Below, piece by piece: positions 32,621-43,097 of a DNA stretch of 64,000 bases. The notes below the pieces were generated by a model. That model was not told the origin of the DNA, did not search any database, and saw only the letters and a program-made list of their open reading frames with translations. Where the stretch lies: NCBI GenBank assembly GCA_009193035.1, contig SWDT01000067.1, forward strand, positions 1 through 64,000, read 5' to 3'. Origin of the DNA: Halicephalobus mephisto (taxonomy: Eukaryota; Nematoda; Chromadorea; Rhabditida; Panagrolaimidae). The position numbers and the translations under genes are program-made. Positions within the stretch are counted from its first letter, which is position 1; each line of letters starts with the position of its first letter.

Positions 32621-33500
32621 GAATTGGTTGCAATTCGGACGAGGTCTTCGAGAACAATGTTTTTCCTCAAATTCGTTCTGGATAGAAAGTCACGGAATCG
32701 AGGTTCATGTTTCTGTGGGCGAACATGGACCTTGTTTATTCTTTTGGATTTTCACGTGAAAGGAAAAATTTAAAAAACATCGAAAAAAAGAAATTAACAG
32801 GTGGATTCTGTAAATTTTGTTTTTTTCAAACAGAAACATCTGGAAGATTTCTGCAATTTCGAATTTTGCCTCAGGGTATGTTCATCAGGGATTAGGCTTT
32901 GTTTGAGGAAGGAAAAATGGTTCTGAACATCAAATGACCACAGGCAAGTAATTAATAAATAAATTAAAAATTTTTTTTGAAAAAAAGTTGTTTAAAAAAA
33001 TTAATTTTTATTCCAAAAATCACTTCTGATTAAAAAAAACAAATTTTAATTTTAAATAAAATTTTAAAATTTATTTTTATTTTAAAAAATTCAATTTTTT
33101 ACTGATGTTGCAAAAATTTATTTTTACTTAAAATTTAAAATTTTAAAATTTTTATTTTTAATTTTTTTTAAATTTTAAATTTTAAAATTTTTATTTTCAA
33201 TTTTTTTTTATTTTTAATTTTTTTAAGTTTTCTAAAAATTTTATATTTTCAATTTTAAGATTTTTATTTTTAAATTTTTTAAAATTTTATATTTTTAAAT
33301 TTACTTTTTAGTTTAAAAAAATCTCGAGACGAATTTTTGCTGGAAACGGTATTTGGACGTTATTTGAGATTGTTTCTTTCGCATTTTCTTTCTTTAACCT
33401 GAATTCAAGATTAAAAGGTCGGGTTTGATGAGTTTCCTTCCTTATTGTCTTTAGAATTTACTCAAACCCTGCAGAAGGACATAAAACACCATGGTTTTTG
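32620..33500. other. Intergenic, small GC-richer patches
   Basis: 32620-32940 contains a plus-strand frame (32707-32895) without recognisable motifs. The rest consists of A/T runs, apart from a patch at 33330-33500 that has no persuasive frame. It may be an old mobile-element fragment. Confidence 0.3.
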
Positions 33501-33930
33501 GTCTTACGTGGAAGAATTTCAGAAATTGGATCTCAATTGAAAAATTTAAAAAATTTGTTCTTAAGTGGAAAATTTTAGAAATTCAGTTCCAAATGGAAAA
33601 TTATAAAAATTGGATCTCAATTGAAATTTTTTAAAATTTTATCTCGAATGAAAAACTTAAAAAATTTGATCTCAAGCAGAAAATTTAAAAAACCTGGTCC
33701 CGAATGGAAAATTTAAAAAATTTGATCCCGAATGGAAAATTTAAAAAATCTGGTCCCGAATGGAAAATTTAAAAATTTGGTCCCGAAAGGAAAACTTAAA
33801 AAATTTGATCTCAACTGGAAAATTTAAAAATCTGGTCCCGAATGGAAAAATTTACCTGTGACTAGAAAAATTTGAAAAATTCTGTCTCGATTGAAAATTT
33901 TTTGAATTCGATCTCAGATGGAAAATTTCA
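33500..33930 (-). repeat. Hairpin-arm tandem array, inverted orientation
   Basis: About twelve units of 33-40 bp with the word TGGTCCCGAATGGAAAATTT and the variant TTGATCTCAACTGGAAAATT. This is the reverse complement of the TTTTCCARTYRRGACCA arm found in clusters I and II. Confidence 0.7.
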
Positions 33931-34146
33931 AAAATTCGTGTTTAGATATTTTTCGGAATTTTTGTGATTTTTAAACAATGGAATTTTGGACTTTTTTTAA
34001 GTTGTTTCTTTTTTGATTTTTTCTTTCGAAATTAGTTAACGTCCTCAGAGGCTATTTTTAAGTTCATTGTTTCCATCGATTTTTTTGTTTTTTCGTTTCT
34101 TATCTAGAACAGTAGTCTCAAACAAATCAATTTTTGTTTTTCTTCA

Positions 34147-35149
34147 ATGACAGAAAATTCCGAAAATTTTTCTGTTCAAGTTTATTCTTCAGAATGCAGG
34201 AAATGGACCGGACGTAAGATGATCGTAATCCCCTCTGTTTTCAACGTCGTCAAAGATGGTATTTCCGGAAAAACCGTCCTGGACGTCGGATGTGGGACCG
34301 GGGTGATTTCTGAAAACCTGGTAAATTGGGGAGCCGCGAGGGTCGTCGGGATCGACTGCAGTCACGAGATGATCCTCCAATGCAAAATAAAGTACTCAAG
34401 TAAGTCCTACAGTATACTCTAAAAACAAAAATTTCACATAATTTCGAAATTTTTAAAATTAAAAAAATTTTAAATTTTAAAAAATATTTTTAACAAAACG
34501 GTCCTGACATGAATTTCTGAAACTTTAAAATCTTCCAACATAGTCAACTTCAGATGATTCTGAATAATTCTAAAAATTTCAGAATTTTTGTTTTGAATAT
34601 TTTTGAAATTTTATAAAAAATAATTTAAAAACCAAGTTTTTAGATTGTCCTAATCTGGAATTTCGAGAACAATCGACTTTCGAACTTTCTGATGTAGGTC
34701 TTTACGACGTCGCTTTGGCCATATTTGTCCTCCAATTCAACTCCAATGTCGCTGAACTCACTCAAAGTCTCACCAACATCGCTAAAGCTCTCAAGCCCGG
34801 AGGCGAATTTTATGCTTTTGTTCCAAATGGTCTAGCTGATTTAAATCCTTCTAAAGAAAATCTTCTAAAATTTGGTGCAACTTTGGTCCTTAAAACAATC
34901 CCTCCAGAAGACGGCGAACGACTCCAGGTCCAATTCAGCGGAGAATCTGGTGACGTCATCGGAACCACTACAGTAACTTTTTTCTACAGATCGACTTATG
35001 AATCATGTTTGAAAAAAGCCGGATTTACCGATATCCACTGGATCGATCCCATAGTTTCTCAAGAAGGAATCTCAAAATTCGGAAGCAAATTTTTCGAAAG
35101 TTTCTTTAATCCACCCAAGGACATAATTTTAAAAGCAAAAGTTCTTTGA
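34147..35149 (+). CDS. Class I SAM-dependent methyltransferase, substrate unknown
   Basis: Exons 34147-34399 and 34644-35149; 759 nt, 252 aa. Rossmann-fold motif I is [20 protein letters not shown], motif II is [10 protein letters not shown], and the later motifs are [12 protein letters not shown] and [15 protein letters not shown]. This is the methyltransferase-11/25 type that acts on small molecules, but nothing in the sequence fixes the substrate. The 244-bp intron has GTAAGT and TTTTTAG ends and joins TCA A|AT. The stop codon is only 17 bp from the stop of cyclin C on the other strand, so the two 3' UTRs must overlap. Confidence 0.85.
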
Positions 35150-35166
35150 AAATTGTCTGAGAAAAT

Positions 35167-36986
35167 TTATTTTCTATCAAAATGTAACTTCAAATCCATC
35201 GATCCTATGGCTGATTGATTGATTTGAGTCATTGGTTTTGGAATTTTCGAAAATAAAGCTTTAATTTTTTGAGAATTTCCCGGAATGTCAATTATGTCTG
35301 GTTGAAGTTTGTAACAATGCATGATCAACTTGATTATTTCAAATATTTCGTCATAATCCGTACTTAGCTCTTGGAACCATTTCTTGAATTCATTTTCTTT
35401 TTTGTTCAAAATAACGGCAATCATGAAACAAGCCACGGCGATCTGGTGGGGTGGATACAGCAGACAAGCGTCTGATCTGAGGGAGTCGTTCACTATCCTC
35501 CACGCATCGTTCACGACTTCTTTTTCTTTTGGATTTTCCTTCTGGACGTCCTGAAATTATCCAAATTAGTTGATGATCTTATAAAAACTTGAAAAAACAA
35601 TTTTGTGTCGAAATTATTTCAAAACCAATAAGTTAAACTTGAAACTTTTGGTTCTAAGGTTCTATTGGATTCTGGGAGATTCTATAAAATTTGAGGATAT
35701 TAAGTTAAATCATAAAATTATAGAAAACTTCAGGTTTTAAAAATTCTATTCGATATGAGAAAATTCCAAAAAGTTTTAAAAGCTTCGAGAACTTTAAAAT
35801 ATTAAATAAAATCATTAAATTATAGGAAATTTCAAAAGATCTTAAAATTTTATAATTTTCGGATTATAAAAAAACATCGTTGTTTTTACGAAATTATTTC
35901 TATATAAATTTCTAAGATTCTGAGTTTCATATATTGATTTTAGTTTTCCTCAATTTCAGAAGGTTCTAAAGGATTTTAGTTATATAAGAACGAAAATGGA
36001 CATTGTTTTGTAATTATTTCTATATAAATTTTTAAAATTCCCTAGAAACCTGAAATTTTAAACTTATATTGATTTTAAATTTTTGAGAATTCTGAAAAGC
36101 TTAAGCAGTTTTCCCTAGATTCTACGTTTCAACTGAGTTCCGAAATGCACTAAAAACTGATTATATATGAGAAAATGAAACGAACCGCTCTGATCTGCAA
36201 CAACGTCCGATATGGATGATAGACGATGAGACAACAATCCAATATCTCCAGCAAATAAAATTCGGCTTCGTTGATTAACCTCATGTGGTTCTTGATTTCG
36301 TGTTCAGGAATGGTCGGGAACCAAGGTCTGGTTTTACTTGTGACTGTCAAGGCGCTGTACAAGGCTTTCGAGGCGATTATCCCGCATTCATCTACTCTAC
36401 TAGCTAGAAATAAACACGTATGAGCCATCAGGAAGGGGTCAATGTCCTTCAGAGACCGAACGGCGTAGAACCTCCGGAAGAACACGCAAGCCGTGGCGAC
36501 CATGTGCTCCTTGCATCCCAGATTCCCGTCGATCACTAACGAGTGCATATCTAAAAAACTCAATATATCAATATTCCAAAAACATCCTGAGCTTACAATT
36601 AACGAAATAAATCATGATCTTTTGATATTCTTCTTCTGATAGAATCTTCAAGTCCTCGGATCTGTTCCGCAACAAGTCCTGCTTGTCCAGAATCCACTGT
36701 TCACTGAAATTCAATCATTTCATATAAATTTTACCATCTCTATATCAAATTTAAAGATTTAATATATAAATTTAGCTCTTTCATAAACAAAACAAAATTT
36801 TCATATATAAAAAGTTCATAAAAAATAAATTAATTTCATATAAATTTTACTATTTTTATATATAGTTAAACTTCTTTATATGTAAGTAAAAAATTCCGTA
36901 TATAAAATTTGATAACTTCATATATAAAATAAGTTAAAAATAAATAAAACTTACTAATGCGAACTCTTCCAGAAATTCCCGGCCAT
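35167..36986 (-). CDS. CCNC: Cyclin C, Mediator CDK8 module
   Basis: Exons 36955-36986, 36597-36703, 36186-36550 and 35167-35550; 888 nt, 295 aa, compared with about 283 aa in mammals. Cyclin C activates CDK8 in the Mediator kinase module. The conserved start is MAGNFWKSSHYEQWILDKQD. The first cyclin box includes VFFRRFYAVRSLKDIDPFLM and CLFLASRVDECG, then EAEFYLLEILDCCLIVYHPY. The second box includes VVNDAWRIVNDSLRSDACLL and PHQIAVACFMIAVI. The first exon is only 32 bp. The third intron has a weak GTTCGT donor, but the join IRA|DVQK fits the family. Converges with the methyltransferase. Confidence 0.94.
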
Positions 36987-37235
36987 CGTTGAAAGGAGAG
37001 AGACCAGTCGATAACATTCGGGATATTCAATAAGGATAAATTTTCTCTGCAAGAGAATTCCGCGAACCGGTTCCTATTCCTATCTCCGACAATCTATGTC
37101 CGCTTTGCAATTACTTCTAACCATCGAAACCACCACTTAACAAACTTTCTTCAAATACTTTTCTATTCTCGATCAAGTATAAACATACTACTAATATACC
37201 ACTCCTCTCAAGCAAATCGAAAATTAAAAACCTAC
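36987..37235. other. Short region upstream of cyclin C
   Basis: Contains the cyclin C promoter. No clear TATA box. It ends where the compound satellite head begins. Confidence 0.3.
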
Positions 37236-37560
37236 TGATGAATATCCTATGAATTTCGGTACACGTTTGTCCACTCAAACACATGGAAACATCAACTCGG
37301 CATTTCGAAGTACCCGTTTCTCAACGCACCTATTTTCAATCTCGCACCAACAGCCATTACAGAAGTATGTACCTTCAAACTCCAAAATCTTGTCTCATAT
37401 CACTATCTTTTAACCACCACTACAACCTCTTGCCGTCTTCTTCCAAATCACGTCATAGACTATGTCTCTCATTTACTGGCAGACAATTACTAACATTCAA
37501 TCGATTACTAGCCGAACAACCAAATTACCTCAGTTACGTTCATCAATGACAAAAATAATA
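37236..37560 (+). repeat. Compound satellite head segment, copy B
   Basis: This non-tandem piece is repeated in inverted orientation at 42530-42865, with about 85-90% identity by eye; GTTGGTGCGAGATTGAAAAT style words match as reverse complements. A plus-strand open frame of 88 codons (37283-37549) runs through it, but its composition gives no sign of a protein family. The segment is absent from copy A. Confidence 0.75.
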
Positions 37561-37925
37561 GTTCACTCCGCCGCTTCAACCCCTAACGATGAGGAGGAGT
37601 GGTCCGCCGCCTCAACCCCTACCGATGAGGAGGATAGTTTCCGCCGCTTCAAACCCTAACGATGAGGAAGACTGGTCCGCCGCCTTCAACCCCTAACAAT
37701 GAGGAGGAGCAATTCCGCCGCCTTCAATCCCTAACAATAAGGAGGACTGGTCCGCTGTTTCAAAGCTTATGTCCGAGAATAATGCCTAATATGACGCCGA
37801 TTCGCACCTTAAACGAAAGCTACTATCTTTGGGTAACACACGAAAGTCAAACACTAATCGTAATCTTCCATAGAAATTGAACCAACCTATGAACAAGGGA
37901 TGTGCTGCTTCCGAAAGTACGATCT
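37560..37925 (+). repeat. 37-bp array and linker, copy B
   Basis: Five units of the 37-bp satellite (CCGCCGCTTCAACCCCTAAC, then GATGAGGAGGA), reverse complement of the copy A units, occupy 37560-37755. The linker at 37756-37925 then matches 700-870 in inverted orientation. Confidence 0.85.
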
Positions 37926-40900
37926 ACCAGAAAACTCCAACCTAAAGTCAAAGTAACCAAAAAAATCAACCAACCTACAATTCTCTGCTACCAGCAACCT
38001 CCATCTTAAAGTCAAAGTAACCAGAGAGGATTCTGCCATGCCTAGAATTCTCTTCTACCAGAAAACGTCAACCTAAAATCAATCTAACCAAAAACGAATC
38101 AACGAACCTAGATATCTCTGCTACCAGAATACTCCAACCTAAAGTCAAGCTTATCGGAGAGGATTCTACCATGCCTAGATATCTCTGCTACCAGAATACT
38201 CCAACCTAAATTCAAGCTTATCGGAGAGGATTCTGCCATGCCTAGAAATCTCTTCTACCAGAATACTCCAACCTAAAGTCAAAATAATCAAAAACGAATC
38301 AACGAACCTACAATTTTCTGCTACCAGAAAACTCCAACCTAAAGCCAAGCTAACCAAAAACAAATCAACCAACCTAGAATTCTCTGCTACCAGCAACCTC
38401 CATCCTAAAGTCAAGATAACGAAAAACAAATCAACCAACCTACAATTCTCTGCTACCAGAAAACTCCAATCTAAAGTCGAGCTAACCAAAAACGAATCTA
38501 CAAACCTACAATTCTCTGCTACCAGAAAACTCCAACCTAAAGTCAAAATAACCAAAAAAAATCAACCAACCTACAATTCTCTGCTACCAGCAACCTTCAA
38601 CCTAAAGTCAAGCTAACCAAAAACGAATCAACGAACCTAGAATTCTCTGCTACCAGAAACCGTCAACCTAAAGTCAAGATAACGAAAAACAAATCAACCA
38701 ACCTACAATTCTCTGCTACCAGAAAACTCCAACCTAAAGTCAAGCTTATCGCAGAGGATTCTGCCATGTCTAGATATCTCTTCTACCAGAAACCTCCAAT
38801 CTAAAATCAATCTAACCAGAAAAAATCAACGAACCTACAATTCTCTGCTACCAGAATACTCCAACCTAAATTCAAGCTTATCGGAGAGGATTCTGCCATG
38901 CCTAGAAATCTCTTCTACCAGAAAACTCCAACCTAAAGTCAAGCTAACCAAAAACGAATCAACGAACCTAGAAGTCTCTTCTACCAGAAACCGTCAACCT
39001 AAAGTCAAAATAACCAAAAACAAATCAACGAACCTAGAATTCTCTGCTACCAGCAACCTCCATCCTAAAGTCAAGATAACGAAAAACAAATCAACCAACC
39101 TACAATTCACCGCTACCAGAAACCTCCAACCTAAATTCAAGCTTATCGGAGAGGATTCTGCCATGCCTAGAAATCTCTTCTACCAGAAAACTCCAACCTA
39201 AAGCCAAAGTAACCAAAACAAATCAACGAACCTAGATATCTCTGCTACCAGAAAACGTCAACCTAAAATCAATCTAACCAGAAAAAATCAACCAACCTAC
39301 AATTCTCTGCTACCAGAAAACTCCAACCTAAAGTCAAGATAACCAAAAACGAATCTACAAACCTAGAATTCTCTGCTACCAGAAACCTCCAACCTAAAGT
39401 CAAGATAACGAAAAAAATCAACGAACCTACAATTCTCTGCTACCAGCAACCTCCATCCTAAAGTCAAAATAACCAAAAAAAATCAACCAACCTACAATTC
39501 TCTGCTACCAGCAACCTCCATCCTAAAGTCAAAGTAACCAAAAAAAATCAACGAACCTAGATATCTCTGCTACCAGAAAACTCCAACCTAAAGTCAAGAT
39601 AACCAAAAACGAATCTACAAACCTAGAATTCTCTGCTACCAGAAACCTCCAACCTAAAGTCAAAATAACGAAAAAAATCAACGAACCTACAATTCTCTGC
39701 TACCAGCAACCTCCATCCTAAAGTCAAAATAACCAAAAAAAATCAACCAACCTACAATTCTCTGCTACCAGCAACCTCCATCCTAAAGTCAAAGTAACCA
39801 AAAAAAATCAACGAACCTAGATATCTCTGCTACCAGAAAACGTCAACCTAAAATCAATCTAACCAGAAAAAATCAACCAACCTACAATTCTCTGCTACCA
39901 GAAAACTCCAACCTAAAGTCAAAATAACCAAAAACAAATCAACGAACCTACAATTCTCTGCTACCAGAAAACTCCAACCTAAAGTCAAGCTTATCGGAGA
40001 GGATTCTGCCATGCCTAGAAGTCTCTTCTACCAGAAACCGTCAACCTAAAGTCAAAATAACCAAAAAAAATCAACCAACCTACAATTCTCTGCTACCAGC
40101 AACCTCCATCCTAAAATCAATCTAACCAAAAAAAACTCAACGAACCTACAATTCTCTGCTACCAGAATACTCCAACCTAAAGTCAAGCTTATCGGAGAGG
40201 ATTCTGCCATGCCTAGAAGTCTCTTCTACCAGAAACCGTCAACCTAAAGTCAAAATAACCAAAAAAAATCAACCAACCTACAATTCTCTGCTACCAGAAA
40301 ACTCCATCCTAAAATCAATCTAACCAAAAAAAACTCAACGAACCTACAATTCTCTGCTACCAGAATACTCCAACCTAAATTCAAGCTTATCGGAGAGGAT
40401 TCTGCCATGCCTAGAAATCTCTTCTACCAGAAAACTCCAACCTAAATTCAAAGTAACCAAAAACAAATCAACGAACCTAGAATTCTCTGCTACCAGAACA
40501 CTCCAATCTAAAGTCAAAATAACCAGAGAGGATTCTGCCATGTCTAGATATCTCTGCTACCAGAAACCGTCAACCTATAATCAATCTAACCAGAAAAAAT
40601 CAACGAACCTACAATTCTCTGCTACCAGAATACTCCAACCTAAATTCAAGCTTATCGGAGAGGATTCTGCCATGCCTAGAAATCTCTTCTACCAGAAAAC
40701 TCCAACCTAAATTCAAAGTAACCAAAAACGAATCAACGAACCTAGAATTCTCTGCTACCAGAACACTCCAATCTAAAGTCAAAGTAACCAAAAAACAATC
40801 AACGAACCTAGAAATCTCTTCTACCAGAAAACGTCAACTTAAAGTCAAGCTAGCCAGAGAAGAATTTACAAAATCTAGAAGTCTCGTATACCAGATGAAT

Positions 40901-41035
40901 CCAATCTAAAGTCAAGCTTATCAAAGAAGAATCTGCCTAGTCTAGAAGCCTCGTCTACTAGAAAACTATATTCTTTCTAAAGTCAAGCTTATTGATGAAT
41001 CTACAAACTCTAGAGGTCCTGTCTGCCAGAGAGAA
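37918..41035 (+). repeat. 66-bp minisatellite array, copy B
   Basis: Roughly 47 units of 66 bp. Type 1 units contain CTACCAGAAAACTCCAACCT, then AAAGTCAARATAACCAAAAA and an AAATCAACGAACCTA segment. Type 2 units replace the second half with CTTATCGGAGAGGATTCTGC and CATGCCTAGAA. Types are interspersed, and blocks of several units are themselves duplicated (compare 39300-39560 with 39560-39830). The unit length is 22 codons, so minus-strand frames repeat a hydrophobic peptide (see findings). Confidence 0.9.
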
Positions 41036-42154
41036 CCGATCGCCAGTCCAATCGGAAGGAAAGAATGATTGGTTTTTCATTCTCCGAGTTTTTATATAGA
41101 CGCTTCCTCGACAAAGTGAAGACTGTGTTCATTCCCACTACGATGCAAATTTCTCAACTCCTGTGACTATAAAAGCGTCATTCCTGCGAATGAATCAGAA
41201 TCATTTTCACTCTCTCCTTTCGATCGGAGCTGCGGCGGACTCTCTTCTGGTGGACAGGACTTTCGACGTGATGACTTCTCCTCTGGTTGACGGTATCTCC
41301 AGTAGCACCACGCGGCTGGCTGCAGGTTGGTTTATTTTTGTATTGGACTTTAATCTGGGCAGCTTTTCGTGACTTTCGGAATGCTAAATCAATGATATAT
41401 GATATCTTGAGATTAGCTGGGTTTAATGTATGAAGATTCATGCCAAAGATTTGTTTTGTAATTGAGCTCAAAAACATCAATTTCTTAGCTTGCAAGAGAC
41501 TTGGGGAGATGTGAACTTTTGCATCCCTTGCAGCTTTTTACGATATATGAACCATTTAGTTTGAGTATCTCTGAGTGCGATTGCAGCATTAGGCATATAT
41601 TAAACTTAAATTTATATAATAGTTTATTTTTCGACCTCAAAAAGCAGAAGAGAAAGTGAGCCACAGAATTAGCTGATTGCTTTCGTTTTCCATCATTTTT
41701 GGCTTAGCCACATTGTAACCAGAGAAAAACTATCGAAATTAAGAAAGGAATCGGTGTAGTCTTTTGGATCACTTTATACATAAATTTCGTACTTTTATTG
41801 CTTGTTTAATCAATTTGAAGTTCTTTGACTTTAGAATAGCTCCTAGTTTACTACCAGCTAGTATTTGATTAAGTAATAAAAGCTTAATAATTTTAAAAAA
41901 CTTCATACCGGCTTCCCTTTAGAGTTTGCACAATCACCATTTCTAATCTTTCCAAGCTCACTCGCCCCAAGTCTCTCATAAGTGCATTCAATTAGTAATT
42001 CTATCCCCTCTCAATTACAAAACTCAATCTTCACAGTAATTTTTCATACTTTAAATTCAGTTCAATCCTTGGATATCATATACCATTTGACTTAGCACTC
42101 CATATTTGACGAACTGCTACCCCAATTAGCAGTAGGCTTTCATGTAATATCAGG
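41036..42154. other. Spacer between inverted satellite copies, possible small gene start
   Basis: A TATA-like TTTTTATATAGACG at 41090-41104 and TATAAAAGCG at 41169-41178 precede a plus-strand frame. Its likely start is the ATG at 41190, in the run SIGAAADSLLVDRTFDVMTS, and it reaches a GCAG|GTTGGT possible donor near 41325. The protein is not recognised, and the minus strand is also open (41178-41495). The rest, to 42154, shows only short frames. Confidence 0.3.
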
Positions 42155-42865
42155 AGATGACCGCTTTTGTTTTAGGTGCGAATCGACACCATATCAGGCA
42201 TTTTTCTCGAACATAGGTTTTGAATCGGCGGAATTGCTTTTCCTCATTGGTAGAAATTGAAGCGGCGGAACCTATCCTCCTCATTGTTAGGGGTTGAGGC
42301 GGCGGATCAGTCCTCCTCATCGGTAGGGGTTGAGGCGGCGGAAACTATCCTCCTCATCGGTAGGGGTTGAGGCGACGGACCACTCCTCCTCATCGTTAGG
42401 GTTTGAAGCGGCGGACCAGTCTTCCTCATCGTTAGGGTTTGAAAGCGGCGGACCAGTTCTCCTCATTGTTAGGGGTTGAGGCGACGGAAACTATCCTCCT
42501 CATTGTTAGGGGTTGAAGGTGGCGGAGTGAAGTATTTTTATTTGTCATTGATGAACGTAACTGAGGTAATTTGGTTGTACGGCTAGTAATCGATTGAATG
42601 TTAGTGATTGTCTGCCAGTAAATGAGAGACATAGTCTATGACGTGATTTGGAAGAGGATGGCAAGAGGTTGTAGTGGTGGTTAAAAGATAATGACATGAG
42701 GACAAGATTTAGGAGTTTGAAGATACATACTTCTGTAATGGCTGTTGGTGCGAGATTGAAAATAGGTGCGTTGAGAAACGGGAACTTCGAAATGCCGTTT
42801 TGCTGTCTCCATGTATTTGGGTGGACAAAAGTGTACCGAAATGCATAAGATATTCATTACTTGCC
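42155..42865 (-). repeat. Compound satellite, copy C (inverted, short)
   Basis: In order: partial linker (42155-42230, matching 800-870), eight or so units of the 37-bp satellite (42230-42530), then the head segment (42530-42865). Relative to copy B the whole is inverted, and the 66-bp array is missing. Confidence 0.85.
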
Positions 42866-43097
42866 TTTTACCCTGGAATATCTAGGAAAAAGTCTGATAT
42901 GTAAAGTTAATAGTTGTCAAATTTCTCAAATGTTTGAAGAATTTATGTGAAAATGACATTGTTAGAAATTGATATATGACTTTTATTGGAATTTGTATAG
43001 AGATAGTTTATTTGAGCACGGCTGGCGAGAAGTGTAATTTCAAATCGATATTTACAAAAATAATATCACTTTGAACGAATGATGCGTGATGAGGGGG

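Noticed and set aside
37918..41035. CRISPR array
   Set aside because: Repeats are contiguous and diverged with no unique spacers of constant length, in a eukaryotic genome.
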